Below, piece by piece: positions 18,703 to 27,547 of a stretch of DNA of 37,423 nucleotides. The stretch is from Acidihalobacter sp. (GTDB taxonomy: Bacteria; Pseudomonadota; Gammaproteobacteria; DSM-5130; Acidihalobacteraceae): positions 1-37,423 of the forward strand of contig JALUXU010000060.1 of the NCBI GenBank assembly GCA_027013225.1, in the 5' to 3' direction. The position numbers and the translations under genes were made by a program. The notes beneath the pieces were generated by a model. It did no database searches. It was given only the letters and a program-made list of their open reading frames with translations, and had not been told where the DNA came from. Position 1 is the first letter of the stretch. Each line of letters begins with the position of its first letter.

Positions 18703-20049
18703 ATGACTGATTGCATGACGCGCCATCCCCTGCTTGTCGATCTATATCAACTCACCATGATGCAGACCTACCTCGACCGCGATATGACCGACAGCGCCTC
18801 TTTCGAATTCTATGTGCGCGAACTGCCGCCATCCCGCCGCTTCCTGATGGCCGCAGGCCTTGAAAACGTGATCGATTTCCTCTCTGACCTGCATTTTGAT
18901 GGTGCCGATCTGGAAAACCTACAGCGCATAGGCTTCGATAATCAGCGATTGCTCGACTATTTGGCAGATCTGCGTTTCGCAGGCGATATTGAAGCCATGC
19001 CTGAGGGCAGTGTCTTTTTTGCCAATGAACCCATTTTCCGTCTTACCGCTCCCTTACCGGTTGCACAACTGCTGGAAAGCCGAATAATCAACCTCTTGCA
19101 TTTTTCGACACTCATCGCCTCCAAGGCGATCAGAATCAGACTGGCCGCCAAAGATTGCCAACTGATTGACTTCGGAATGCGGCGCGCTCATGGCGCCGAA
19201 GCAGCTATGCTGGCCGCCCGCGCCTCCTATCTCGCCGGCTTCGATGGCACAGCGACTGTGCTCGCTGGCATAAACCACGGCATTCCTCTATTTGGCACCA
19301 TGGCGCATTCCTACGTGCTGGCACATGAGAATGAAGTGAGCGCCTTTTTGGATTTTGCCCGTTCCCATCCAGCCAATGCCCTTTTTCTGATCGATACCTA
19401 TGACACCTTACAAGGTGCTCGCAAGGCAGTCGAGGCAGCGAAAATCCTGCAAAAGGAGGGCATCGTCGTTCGCGGAGTCCGGCTCGACAGCGGAGATATT
19501 CTAAGTCTGTCAAAAAAGGTGCGTCGTATTTTGGACGAGGGAGGATTGCCAAAAGCCATCATCCTGGCCAGCGGAAACCTTGATGAATACAGTATTCACC
19601 ACCTCATCAGCGAAAATGCGCCGATAGATGGATTCGGGGTAGGCACGCGCTTGGATGTTTCCGCCGACGGGCCCTACCTCGAATGCGCTTACAAACTCCA
19701 GGAATATGCCGGCCAACCCAAAAGCAAATACTCTCCTGGCAAAGCCAACTTGCCGGGGCGCAAGCAGGTCTACAGGCGCTATGGGGACAATGGTCTGATG
19801 TGTGGCGATACCATCACCCTCGCTGACGCCGGAGAAAAAGGGGATGGATTGCTGCAACCCATCATGCAGGGAGGGCGGTTGCTAAACCCCCTGCCAAGTC
19901 TGGCCTTAATCCGCGAATACGCCCTTCGGTCAATCCAACACCTGCCAGATGAGCTTAAGGAACTGTCTTCCATCCCCATGGCTTATCCTGTTTCAATCAG
20001 TGATTCCTTGAGCGCGCTGATGGCGAACATGGCCTTTTCAGAAAAATGA
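18703..20049 (+). CDS. pncB: nicotinate phosphoribosyltransferase
   Basis: Joins nicotinate and PRPP to form nicotinate mononucleotide in NAD salvage. From ATG 18703 (GAGAG upstream) it has 448 residues beginning with the conserved HPLLVDLYQLTMMQTYL. Other signatures are FEFYVRELPPSRRFLMAAGLE, LIDFGMRRAHGAEAA around the catalytic His, VRGVRLDSGD at the phosphate-binding region, GFGVGTRLDVSADGPYL and KYSPGKANLPGRKQVYR. The open frame extends to 18577, but the extra 42 residues cross the leader hairpin and are not conserved-looking. Convergent with htpG. Confidence 0.95.
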   Translation: MTDCMTRHPLLVDLYQLTMMQTYLDRDMTDSASFEFYVRELPPSRRFLMAAGLENVIDFLSDLHFDGADLENLQRIGFDNQRLLDYLADLRFAGDIEAMPEGSVFFANEPIFRLTAPLPVAQLLESRIINLLHFSTLIASKAIRIRLAAKDCQLIDFGMRRAHGAEAAMLAARASYLAGFDGTATVLAGINHGIPLFGTMAHSYVLAHENEVSAFLDFARSHPANALFLIDTYDTLQGARKAVEAAKILQKEGIVVRGVRLDSGDILSLSKKVRRILDEGGLPKAIILASGNLDEYSIHHLISENAPIDGFGVGTRLDVSADGPYLECAYKLQEYAGQPKSKYSPGKANLPGRKQVYRRYGDNGLMCGDTITLADAGEKGDGLLQPIMQGGRLLNPLPSLALIREYALRSIQHLPDELKELSSIPMAYPVSISDSLSALMANMAFSEK

Positions 20050-20064
20050 AAAACTTCTTTGCCC

Positions 20065-20096
20065 GCTCTCCCGCTTTCTCAACGAAGCAGGAGAGC
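20065..20096. terminator. hairpin between convergent pncB and htpG
   Basis: GCTCTCC (20065-20071) pairs with GGAGAGC (20090-20096), with an inner GCTT/AAGC pair and one mismatch, placed in the gap between two convergent genes. A T-run follows on the minus strand after about ten bases (GTTTTTC), so it may mainly end htpG transcription. Confidence 0.45.
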
Positions 20097-20123
20097 AGGT
20101 TCACTGAAAGCCTCCACCAATCC

Positions 20124-22013
20124 TCAGCAGGCCAGGGCCAGCATCAGCTCGTTCAACCGCGACACGAAACCTGCCGGGTCCTCCAACTGCCCCCCTTCTG
20201 CAAGTATTGCCTGATCCAGCAGGAGTTCTGACCATTCCTGAATACGCCTCTCATCGGATTCTTCATTCAGCCGCGCCACGATAGGATGCTCGGGGTTGAT
20301 TTCCAGCACTGGCTTGGCGGCAGGCACCTCCTGCCCGGCCTGTTTCAGCAATTGTTGCATATACAAGGCCATATCGTGTTCTCCCAAGACGATACATGCG
20401 GGTGAATTGGTCAAGCGATGAGAAACCCGAACCGCTTCAACCCGATCTCCGAGCGCTTTTTTGATGTGTTCGACCAAGTTCGCAGCGGCCTTCTCGGTTT
20501 CCTCCTGCGCTTTGCGTTCCTCTTCGCTCTCAATCTTGCCAAGATCGAGATCGCCCTTGGCGACGGAGGCCAGCGGCTTGCCATCGAATTCAGTCAGATG
20601 CGACATCAGCCATTCATCTACCCGATCACTGAGGAGCAACACCTCCACGCCTTTTTTGCGAAGCCTTTCAAGATGGGGACTGTTCTTGGCGGCGAGAAAA
20701 GAATCGGCTGTTATGTAATAAATTTTTTCCTGCCCTTCTTTCATTCGCGAAACATAATCCGCAAGCGAGACGTTTTGAATTTCACTGTCGGTATGCGTGC
20801 TTGAAAAACGCAGCAGTTTGGCGATCTGCTCACGATTGGAAAAATCCTCCCCGGGGCCTTCCTTGAGCACGCGTCCAAACTCATTCCAGAATTGCTGGTA
20901 TTTCTCCGGTTTCTTTTGCGCCATCTCCTCGAGTAAACCGAGTACCTTTTTCACCGAACCGGCCCGCATCTGATCAATGATGCGGTTACCCTGCAGAATT
21001 TCCCTGGAAACATTCAAGGGCAGATCGTTGGAGTCGATCACACCACGGATGAACCGCAAATAACGTGGCATGAGCTGCTCAGCCTCATCCATGATGAAAA
21101 CGCGCTGCACGTACAATTTGACCCCGTGGCGTTGATCACGATCCCAAAGATCGAAGGGCGCTTTGGAGGGAATATAGAGCAAAGAGGTGTATTCGAGCCG
21201 TCCCTCAACGTGGGTGTGCGTCCATGCCAAGGGATCGCCAAAATCATGCGAAACGTATTTATAGAATTCCTTATATTCCTCTTCGCTGATCTCGGATTTC
21301 GGTCGCTGCCAAAGCGCCGACGCCTTGTTCACCGTCTCCCACTCGCCCGTCGGCTTGCCGTTTTCATCCAGCTTGGGCATGCGGATGGGCAACGGCACAT
21401 GATCGGAATATTTTGTGATGATGCTGCGCAAGCGCCAGGGGTTTAGCAAATCCTCACGCTCTTCCTCACGCAAATGCAGAACGATTTCTGTGCCGCGATT
21501 GGGAACTTCCACCGTTTCCAAGGTATAAGCGCCGGTGCCATCGGATTCCCAGCGAACTCCATGTTCCGCGCCCATCCCAGCCCGGCGCGTTGTCAGGGTC
21601 ACTCGGCCAGCGACAATGAATGCCGAATAAAAGCCGACACCAAACTGACCAATCAATTTGGCGTCCTTGTTTTTGTCACCGCTCAGGCTCTCAAGAAATT
21701 CACGCGTGCCCGATTTGGCGATAGTGCCTATATTGGCGATAACTTCATCGCGATGCATTCCTATGCCATTGTCTCGCACGGTAATCGTGCCGACCTCTTT
21801 GTCGAATTCGACCTCGACCTTCAGATCGCTGTCTCCTTCGAACAATGCCTCATCCGACAATGCCTCAAATCGCAGCTTGTCGCAGGCGTCAGAAGCATTT
21901 GAAATCAGTTCGCGCAAAAATATTTCCTTATTCGAATACAGCGAATGGATCATCAACTTGAGCAGTTGATTGACTTCAGCCTGGAATTGAAGGGTTTCTT
22001 TTTGCGTAGTCAT
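20124..22013 (-). CDS. htpG: molecular chaperone HtpG (Hsp90)
   Basis: ATP-dependent Hsp90-family chaperone. From ATG 22013 (GAGGAATTAG upstream) it has 629 residues. The N-terminal GHKL ATPase has [29 protein letters not shown] and [14 protein letters not shown]. The middle domain has [39 protein letters not shown] and [15 protein letters not shown]. The C-terminal dimerisation domain ends in [12 protein letters not shown]. All core motifs are intact. A sigma-32-like promoter lies about 65 bases upstream. Confidence 0.97.
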   Translation of the reverse strand: MTTQKETLQFQAEVNQLLKLMIHSLYSNKEIFLRELISNASDACDKLRFEALSDEALFEGDSDLKVEVEFDKEVGTITVRDNGIGMHRDEVIANIGTIAKSGTREFLESLSGDKNKDAKLIGQFGVGFYSAFIVAGRVTLTTRRAGMGAEHGVRWESDGTGAYTLETVEVPNRGTEIVLHLREEEREDLLNPWRLRSIITKYSDHVPLPIRMPKLDENGKPTGEWETVNKASALWQRPKSEISEEEYKEFYKYVSHDFGDPLAWTHTHVEGRLEYTSLLYIPSKAPFDLWDRDQRHGVKLYVQRVFIMDEAEQLMPRYLRFIRGVIDSNDLPLNVSREILQGNRIIDQMRAGSVKKVLGLLEEMAQKKPEKYQQFWNEFGRVLKEGPGEDFSNREQIAKLLRFSSTHTDSEIQNVSLADYVSRMKEGQEKIYYITADSFLAAKNSPHLERLRKKGVEVLLLSDRVDEWLMSHLTEFDGKPLASVAKGDLDLGKIESEEERKAQEETEKAAANLVEHIKKALGDRVEAVRVSHRLTNSPACIVLGEHDMALYMQQLLKQAGQEVPAAKPVLEINPEHPIVARLNEESDERRIQEWSELLLDQAILAEGGQLEDPAGFVSRLNELMLALAC

Positions 22014-22077
22014 TGCTAATTCCTCGATTATTGATTGGCAGCTGCATTCAGAGCTCCCCAAGTTTGCCCACCTTCCG

Positions 22078-22105
22078 TAATTGGGATGAACCTTTTTATT
22101 TCAAG
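22078..22105 (-). promoter_or_regulatory. sigma-32-like heat-shock promoter of htpG
   Basis: Reading the minus strand, CTTGAAA (22105-22099) is followed after 13 bases by CCCAATTA (22085-22078). This matches the heat-shock pattern CTTGAA…CCCCATNT with permitted spacing, some 65 bases before the htpG start. htpG is a known sigma-32 target. Confidence 0.65.
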
Positions 22106-22198
22106 CCCTCATCATCTGCACTCAACACCTTTACGTTACTTATCATTTTCAGCTATTCTTGCCGATTATTCTCGCAACTCAATAAAAGAGACCCCACA

Positions 22199-22759
22199 AT
22201 GCGCCATTGGCTTAAAATGGCTGGTCTTATCGACGCCCTGAACGACCGCGTCGGCCAGATTATGTACTGGTTCGCATTGGCCATGATCCTGATCGGCGCG
22301 TATAACGCCACCGTGCGCTATCTGGGCGATTTCTTTTCCCGCAACCTGTCCTCAAACGCTTATATCGAAGTTCAATGGTATCTATTTGGCGCCATGTTTA
22401 TGCTCGGCGCCGCCTATACGCTAAGACACAACGCTCATGTGCGCGTTGACATTCTTTATAGCCGTTTGAGCGCAAAAGGCCAGGCTTGGATAGAACTTCT
22501 CGGCACGCTCCTATTCCTGCTGCCTTTTTCCAGCATGGTGCTGTATCTGTCGCTGCCGTGGGTAGAATTCTCCTGGCAATTGCATGAAGTCTCCCCGAAT
22601 CCGGGTGGGTTGCCGAGATATCCAATAAAAACCATCGTGCCAATCGCCTTTGCTTTGCTCATTCTGCAAGGTTTCTCACAAGCCATTAAAGCCCTCGCCG
22701 TGATACGAGGACACCGCCAAAACGTCTTCGACCCAGAACAAAAAGAGGAAATTTTATGA
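22199..22759 (+). CDS. TRAP transporter small permease (DctQ type)
   Basis: Small membrane subunit of a tripartite ATP-independent periplasmic transporter. The 186 residues contain four hydrophobic segments (IMYWFALAMILIGAYNATV, VQWYLFGAMFMLGAAYTL, ELLGTLLFLLPFSSMVLYLS, TIVPIAFALLILQGFSQAI) and the DctQ hallmark LRHNAHVRVDILYSR. I start at ATG 22199 because this gives the typical N-terminus; the longer frame runs into the htpG promoter. It overlaps the large permease gene by four bases (ATGA). No substrate-binding DctP is adjacent. The WEFSWQ…SPNPGGLPRYP-type loop resembles the mannitol/chloroaromatic-type subfamily (tentative). Confidence 0.85.
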   Translation: MRHWLKMAGLIDALNDRVGQIMYWFALAMILIGAYNATVRYLGDFFSRNLSSNAYIEVQWYLFGAMFMLGAAYTLRHNAHVRVDILYSRLSAKGQAWIELLGTLLFLLPFSSMVLYLSLPWVEFSWQLHEVSPNPGGLPRYPIKTIVPIAFALLILQGFSQAIKALAVIRGHRQNVFDPEQKEEIL

Positions 22760-24084
22760 GCATGGACTGGATCGGCGGAATCATGCTCCTCGTTTTGCTG
22801 CTGTTGATCTTTACCGGCTATCCGGTTGCTTTCGCGCTTGGTGGCACGGCTTTGCTGTTCATCCCCTTGGGCGTGGGCATGGGGTTTTTCGACTTAAGCC
22901 TCATGCAGGCACTGCCTCAGCGGGTGTTTGGGATCATGGAAAACTACACCCTGCTCGCCGTGCCGTTTTTCATATTCATGGGTACCATGCTGGAAAAATC
23001 CGGACTGGCAGAAGACTTGCTCAAAACCATGGGGCAACTCTTTGGCCCGCTTCGAGGCGGGCTGGCCCTATCAGTTGTGACAGTGGGCACCCTGCTGGCG
23101 GCCGCCACGGGCGTTGTCGGCGCGACCGTCGTTGCGATGGGTATGATCGCCTTGCCGGTCATGTTGCGTTACGGGTATGACGGCAAATTGGCAACGGGCA
23201 TCATTGCCGCCTCGGGAACACTCGGGCAAATTATCCCTCCTAGTGTGGTACTCATAGTTCTTGGCAATCAACTTGGGGTTTCAGTGGGTTCCCTCTTTGT
23301 CGGCTCGCTCATTCCCGGCGTCATGCTCGCCACCCTGTATGCTTTATATGCTTTCTCGGTCGCATTGCTCAAGCCGGCTGCCGCGCCTGCCTTGCCTATC
23401 GAGGATCGTCCCAAGGACATATCGCTCCTGCTACGCCGCATTTTGCTGGTGATGATCCCGCCGCTAGCGCTCATACTCATCGTGCTCGGCACTATTTTTG
23501 CCGGCATCGCCACACCGACTGAAGCCGGCGCTTTCGGTGCGGTTGGAGCTATTTTGCTCGCCGTATTCAGCGGGCGGTTCAAACTTCAACAGCTCGTCGA
23601 CAGCTTGAACATCACCGTCAAACTCAGCTCCATGGTTTTGTTTATTCTTGTCGGCTCGCGCTTTTTCAGCCTGGTTTTCCGCGGCTTCAATGGCGACCTC
23701 TGGGTCGATGGTTTTCTCACCAGCATCCCTGGAGGGCAACTCGGTTTTCTGATCGTCGCCAATATCGTGATATTCATTCTTGGCTTTTTTATCGATTTCT
23801 TTGAAATCGCATTTATCGTCTTACCATTGCTTGCTCCAACCGCCATGCATCTTGGTATCGACATGGTGTGGTTCGGCGTCATGCTAGGGATGAATTTACA
23901 AACCTCATTCCTTACTCCACCTTTTGGATTTTCACTGTTCTACCTGCGCGGTGTTACGCCAGCCAGCATCAATACCGCAGCCATGTATCGAGGCGTCATC
24001 CCCTTTATTTTTATTCAACTGATCGGCTTGTCCGTACTCATAATCTATCCGAATATCGTCCATCTGCTTGCCGGCAGCTCCTGA
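22756..24084 (+). CDS. TRAP transporter large permease (DctM type)
   Basis: Transport channel subunit of the TRAP system, driven by an ion gradient. The 442 residues form about twelve membrane segments. Recognisable DctM features are LLIFTGYPVAFALGGTALLF, YTLLAVPFFIFMGTMLEKSGLAEDLL, GATGVVGATVVAMGMIALPVMLRYGYD, GTLGQIIPPSVVLIVLGNQLGVSVGSLFVGSLIPG, GIATPTEAGAFGAVGA and LQTSFLTPPFGFSLFYLRGV (each seen as a stretch, some with small gaps). It is coupled to the DctQ-type gene by a four-base overlap. Without a nearby binding protein the substrate cannot be predicted; C4-dicarboxylate or another organic anion is possible. Confidence 0.92.
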   Translation: MSMDWIGGIMLLVLLLLIFTGYPVAFALGGTALLFIPLGVGMGFFDLSLMQALPQRVFGIMENYTLLAVPFFIFMGTMLEKSGLAEDLLKTMGQLFGPLRGGLALSVVTVGTLLAAATGVVGATVVAMGMIALPVMLRYGYDGKLATGIIAASGTLGQIIPPSVVLIVLGNQLGVSVGSLFVGSLIPGVMLATLYALYAFSVALLKPAAAPALPIEDRPKDISLLLRRILLVMIPPLALILIVLGTIFAGIATPTEAGAFGAVGAILLAVFSGRFKLQQLVDSLNITVKLSSMVLFILVGSRFFSLVFRGFNGDLWVDGFLTSIPGGQLGFLIVANIVIFILGFFIDFFEIAFIVLPLLAPTAMHLGIDMVWFGVMLGMNLQTSFLTPPFGFSLFYLRGVTPASINTAAMYRGVIPFIFIQLIGLSVLIIYPNIVHLLAGSS

Positions 24085-24172
24085 TGTGCGCCGGCAAGTC
24101 AGATAACCGGATCCGCCGCCGGATGATTCCACCTATCCAGTAAGCTTCAAAATATGCAAAAAGGTCGGGCCG

Positions 24173-24196
24173 CGTGTTCTCTTGGCCGATTGGCCG
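24173..24196. repeat. 24-base repeat, copy 2 (first copy at 13133)
   Basis: Matches 13133-13156 in 23 of 24 bases, with 20 identical from its start. Here it runs into a tandem TTGGCCGATTGGCCGA. It sits in the 264-base gap after the TRAP genes, which otherwise contains only a tiny frame at 24232. Confidence 0.6.
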
Positions 24197-24231
24197 ATTT
24201 CGAAAACACAGTTGCTGTTAGAAGGAGTTTT

Positions 24232-24285
24232 ATGTGGCTTTTAAAGCCACCTTGGGCTCTGTTTCTACATCTGAAGTTTCTTTAG
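24232..24285 (+). CDS. possible 17-residue leader peptide
   Basis: GAAGGAG, a near-perfect Shine-Dalgarno, is followed by ATG and 17 codons (MWLLKPPWALFLHLKFL, hydrophobic with Trp and Pro) and TAG. The first codons overlap an inverted repeat GTGGCT…AGCCAC. It precedes the ArsR-rhodanese promoter and could be a small hydrophobic peptide or chance. Confidence 0.25.
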   Translation: MWLLKPPWALFLHLKFL

Positions 24286-24348
24286 CTTGGGATCTGCGGA
24301 CCACTCCGGAGGCTTCATCATGGCAAGTTTGGGGTGTCTGTTTTTGAT

Positions 24349-24377
24349 TTGACACAGCCCGCTTCGCAGATTATATT
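24349..24377 (+). promoter_or_regulatory. strong sigma-70 promoter of the ArsR-rhodanese operon
   Basis: TTGACA (24349-24354) and TATATT (24372-24377) are 17 bases apart, close to the ideal promoter. A start of transcription near 24384 leaves a leader of about 22 bases to the ATG at 24406. A small inverted repeat ATCT-TT-AGAT follows the -10 and could be part of an operator. Confidence 0.7.
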
Positions 24378-24405
24378 CTATCAATCTTTAGATCGTTTTA
24401 TTATC

Positions 24406-25071
24406 ATGGCTGAACGTGAAATTAAGGATTTGCTTTACGCCCAGGTGGCCCGCATTGGCAAGGCGGTTGCCAGCCCCAAACGCCTGGAACTGATCGAGCT
24501 GCTTGCCCAGGCGGAAAAGCCTGTTGATCAGTTGGCTGCAGAGGCCGCGATTTCCGTCAAGCTGGCCAGCGCGCACCTCAAGGAACTACGCCAGGCCCGT
24601 TTGGTCGAGACACGGCGGGAAGGCAAGCGCGTGTTTTATCGTCTCGCCGATCGTAGTGTGGCGGATTTTTGGGTGAGTATCCGATCACTGGCCGAGGCGC
24701 ATTTGCTGGAACTGAAGAATGCGCTCGCCAGGATGTCGGAAGATGCCGCACAACTGACCCCGATCGACCGGTCGCAGATGCTTGAACTGGCCAGGCGCGG
24801 CGAGATCGTCGTGCTAGACGTGCGTCCCAAGCTGGAATTCAGTGCCGGTCACCTGCCGTACGCACTTTCCATGCCGCTCGCCGAAGTTCGCAAACGCCTG
24901 GCGGAGCTGCCGCACGACAAGCCCATCGTGGCGTATTGCCGCGGGCCATTCTGCGTGATGGCCAAGGAGGCCGTGACCTTGTTGAACCGGGAAGGTTACC
25001 GCGCTACGCGCATCGAAGACGGGGTGGCGGAGTGGCGAGCGCAAGGTCTGCCGGTCGAGGAAGTGCTGTGA
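24406..25071 (+). CDS. ArsR-family regulator fused to a rhodanese domain
   Basis: A 221-residue transcription factor with an N-terminal winged HTH of ArsR type (IGKAVASPKRLELIELLAQ, AISVKLASAHLKELRQARLVETRREGKRVFYRLAD) and a C-terminal rhodanese domain (VVLDVRPKLEFSAGHLPYALSMPL, then the active-site loop AYCRGPFCVMAKEA). The only cysteines in the whole protein are Cys178 and Cys183 of that loop, so sensing most likely happens there by persulfide or polysulfide formation. That differs from the two HTH-domain cysteines of SqrR/BigR (family knowledge plus inference). Start at ATG 24406 fits the promoter; the longer frame from 24334 would cover it. The next genes encode a persulfide dioxygenase and a transporter, the likely targets. 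Confidence 0.9.
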   Translation: MAEREIKDLLYAQVARIGKAVASPKRLELIELLAQAEKPVDQLAAEAAISVKLASAHLKELRQARLVETRREGKRVFYRLADRSVADFWVSIRSLAEAHLLELKNALARMSEDAAQLTPIDRSQMLELARRGEIVVLDVRPKLEFSAGHLPYALSMPLAEVRKRLAELPHDKPIVAYCRGPFCVMAKEAVTLLNREGYRATRIEDGVAEWRAQGLPVEEVL

Positions 25072-25165
25072 ACCGAGTTCAATGACGCATGCAGGCAACA
25101 AAAATATGATCCCTGGCCATTAAAGTTGGCTGCCCGTAAAACTTTTCCATTGAGGAGGAGAGACC

Positions 25166-25921
25166 ATGTTTTTCAGACAACTACCCACCAAGGATGCCAC
25201 TTTGTCCTACCTGTTCGGCTGCAGTTCCTGCCACGTGGCCGTGGCCGTCGACCCCGTGCTGGGAGACGAAGACTGGTTCATTGAGGAAGCCCGCAAGCAG
25301 GATGTTCATATCACGCATGTCATCGATACCCATATCCATGCTGACCATTACTCCGGCAGCCGCTCGCTAGCCGAACGCAGCGGCGGCACGTATTGCCTGC
25401 ATGAGGCGAACCTAGGCAACGTGCAATTCGGTTTCGAGCCGTTGGCGGATAAACAGCGCATCGAGGTAGGCAACGTCGCCATCGACGTGCTGCACACACC
25501 CGGACATACGCCGGATTCGATATGCCTGCTGGTCACTGACAAGCGCCGCGGCGATCAACCCTGGTTCGTGCTGACCGGAGACACACTGTTCGTGGGCGCA
25601 GTGGGTCGCCCGGATCTTGCGGGCAGAGAGGTCGAAATGGCCGGCCAACTCTGGGACAGCCTGCATGGAAAATTACTGGATCTACCCGATGAAACGGAAA
25701 TCTATGCAGGACATGTGGCGGGCAGCGTGTGCGGCGCCGGCATTTCGGGAAAACCCGGCTCGACGCTCGGTTTCGAGAAACGCTGGAACCCATTGCTGGG
25801 CTTGCCCCGAGATGCCTTTATCGAAGCCTTGACCCAGGAAATCCCGCCACGTCCAGCCGAAATGGATCGCATGGTCGAGGTCAATCTGGGACTCAAACCG
25901 CCCCCCTCCGTAACAGATTGA
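25166..25921 (+). CDS. persulfide dioxygenase-like MBL-fold hydrolase (ETHE1/Blh type)
   Basis: Non-heme iron enzyme expected to oxidise glutathione persulfide to sulfite plus glutathione. The 251 residues show the metal-binding THIHADHYSG (about residues 54-63), HTPGHTPDS, TGDTLFVGAVGRPDL and YAGHVAGSVCGAGISGKPGSTLGFEK, the C-terminal segment typical of ETHE1-type and bacterial Blh proteins. GAGGAGGAGAG precedes the ATG. It lies 94 bases after the ArsR-rhodanese gene and nine before the MFS gene, forming a sulfide/persulfide detoxification operon. A glyoxalase II role is less likely given this neighbourhood. Confidence 0.88.
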   Translation: MFFRQLPTKDATLSYLFGCSSCHVAVAVDPVLGDEDWFIEEARKQDVHITHVIDTHIHADHYSGSRSLAERSGGTYCLHEANLGNVQFGFEPLADKQRIEVGNVAIDVLHTPGHTPDSICLLVTDKRRGDQPWFVLTGDTLFVGAVGRPDLAGREVEMAGQLWDSLHGKLLDLPDETEIYAGHVAGSVCGAGISGKPGSTLGFEKRWNPLLGLPRDAFIEALTQEIPPRPAEMDRMVEVNLGLKPPPSVTD

Positions 25922-25930
25922 GGCATTGCG

Positions 25931-27241
25931 ATGAATTTCGATTCCGCCTCGAGTCAGGACGAAACCCACCGGCGCGGCATTCGGCTCAATGCCCCGCAAT
26001 TTCTCATGCAGGCCCTGCAGGTGGTGTTCGTCGGTCTGACCCTGGGCACCGAGCGTACCGTGCTGCCGACCCTGGCCTCTGATTTCGGCGTGTCCAAAGG
26101 AGCCTTTCTGTGGCTGGCCTCCTTCGTCATCGCCTTCGGTTTCGTCAAGGGACTCGTGAATTTCGCTGCCGGCGCCATGGCCGACCGCATCGGCCGCAAA
26201 AGGGTGCTGCTACTCGGCTGGCTGGCGGCCTTACCGATCCCTTTCCTGTTGCTGTATGCGCAGAACTGGGGCTGGGTCGTCATCGCGAACGTCTTCCTCG
26301 GCATCAGCCAGGGACTGGCCTGGTCGGTCACCGTGATTAGCATGGTGGATCTGGCGCGTACAGATCAAAGAGGTCTCGCGGTGGGGATCAATGAGTTCGG
26401 TGGGTATGCCGCCATGGGCGTAGCCGGGCTGGCGACAGGTATCCTGGCGGCCACTTACGGTCCGCGAGTCGCACTGTTCGGGTTTTCACTGGGGGTGATT
26501 CTGCTCGCCGCGCTGACTACCCTCTGGTTTGTGCGCGAGACGCGGGGATTCGCCCATGCCGAGAGCCGCGCTCACCGGGAAGGACGCCACGACGGCCCGA
26601 AAGCGCGGATTCCGCAAACCCGCACCGAAGAACCCGGAGTTTGGGAGATATTCCTGCTGGTGTCATTCCGCCACCCCACCCTGCGTGCGCTCAGCCAGGC
26701 CGGCGTGATCAACAAGGTGGCCGATACGCTGGTATGGATTCTGTTTCCGCTCTACATGCATCAGCGTGGTCTTGGCCTGGTGGACATCGGCTGGGTGACC
26801 GGCGTCTACGCAGCGGTATGGGGCGCTTCGCAATTGTGGAGCGGGCCGCTGTCCGACCGCATCGGGCGCAAGTGGCTGATCGCCTGGGGCCTGTGGCTGG
26901 TAGCGCTGGGCGTTCTGGGTGTGTTACTGCTCGACGGGCTTGCTCTGTGGCTCGCCAGCGCCGTGGTCATGGGTATCGGGATGGCCATGCTCTATCCCAA
27001 CATCATCGCAGCGGTCAACGACATCTCAGACCCCAGATGGCGCGGTGCGTCCCTGGGTGCCTATCGCTACTGGCGTGACACGGGCTATGCCATCGGCGGA
27101 CTGATTCTTGGCGGGGTCGCCCAGCTCAGCGACCATGTCACGCCCGCATTCTGGGTCACACTGGCGCTATTGCTGCTGTCCGGTGCCTGGGTAGCTTTCG
27201 GAAGCGAGGAAACCCATCCGCGGATCAACCCATCCAATTGA
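25931..27241 (+). CDS. MFS transporter
   Basis: A 436-residue major facilitator superfamily protein with about twelve membrane segments in two halves. The loop after helix 2 carries GAMADRIGRKRVLLLGW, and the matching loop in the second half is GPLSDRIGRKWLIAWG, both the MFS signature. A hydrophilic middle loop (RAHREGRHDGPKARIPQ) separates the halves. It follows the persulfide dioxygenase gene by nine bases with GAGG before the ATG, so it is co-transcribed and may export a sulfur compound such as sulfite or a thiol (inference). A terminator-like hairpin follows. Confidence 0.9.
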   Translation: MNFDSASSQDETHRRGIRLNAPQFLMQALQVVFVGLTLGTERTVLPTLASDFGVSKGAFLWLASFVIAFGFVKGLVNFAAGAMADRIGRKRVLLLGWLAALPIPFLLLYAQNWGWVVIANVFLGISQGLAWSVTVISMVDLARTDQRGLAVGINEFGGYAAMGVAGLATGILAATYGPRVALFGFSLGVILLAALTTLWFVRETRGFAHAESRAHREGRHDGPKARIPQTRTEEPGVWEIFLLVSFRHPTLRALSQAGVINKVADTLVWILFPLYMHQRGLGLVDIGWVTGVYAAVWGASQLWSGPLSDRIGRKWLIAWGLWLVALGVLGVLLLDGLALWLASAVVMGIGMAMLYPNIIAAVNDISDPRWRGASLGAYRYWRDTGYAIGGLILGGVAQLSDHVTPAFWVTLALLLLSGAWVAFGSEETHPRINPSN

Positions 27242-27252
27242 TGTCAACCCTG

Positions 27253-27275
27253 ACGCCGGACCCATGGCCCGGCGT
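27253..27275 (+). terminator. terminator hairpin after the MFS gene
   Basis: ACGCCGG pairs with CCGGCGT around a nine-base loop, followed by TTCTC. It is GC-rich and placed 11 bases after the MFS stop codon and just before the convergent Met-rich gene. The T-tract is short, so efficiency is uncertain. Confidence 0.5.
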
Positions 27276-27283
27276 TTCTCCCA

Positions 27284-27547
27284 TCATCGTTCAAGCTCGT
27301 GTTTGAGCACTTGCATCATGCGCTCCAGCATGGATTGTGCGAGCGCCTTGCGATCGGCTGGCTCGAGTTCGGAAAACATCATATTCATGCAGCGAGGCAT
27401 CATGTTCTGCATGAACTCCATCCGGTCTTCGGGCTGCATCTCCTTGAACACGCTGTCCATCATGGATTCCATCATGCGCGGCATGTCCTCGGGCTTCATC
27501 ATCCCCGACATCATCTTTTCCATCACTTTCTGCATGGTATCCTTCAT
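27284..27547 (-). CDS. methionine-rich hypothetical protein with MMxxMM and CMNMM motifs
   Basis: An 87-residue cytoplasmic protein with 23 methionines, often paired: KMMSGMMK, RMMESMMD, QNMMPRCMNMMFS, ERMMQ. The single Cys lies in CMNMM. There is no signal peptide or hydrophobic membrane helix; the pattern suggests amphipathic helices with one Met-lined face. Methionine clusters bind soft metals such as Cu(I), Ag(I) or Hg(II) in other proteins (general knowledge); binding here is inference. Its ATG overlaps the stop of the methyltransferase gene (ATGA), so the two are translated together. The tiny protein at 29116 shares the CMxMM motif, which suggests one family. Confidence 0.75.
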   Translation of the reverse strand: MKDTMQKVMEKMMSGMMKPEDMPRMMESMMDSVFKEMQPEDRMEFMQNMMPRCMNMMFSELEPADRKALAQSMLERMMQVLKHELER

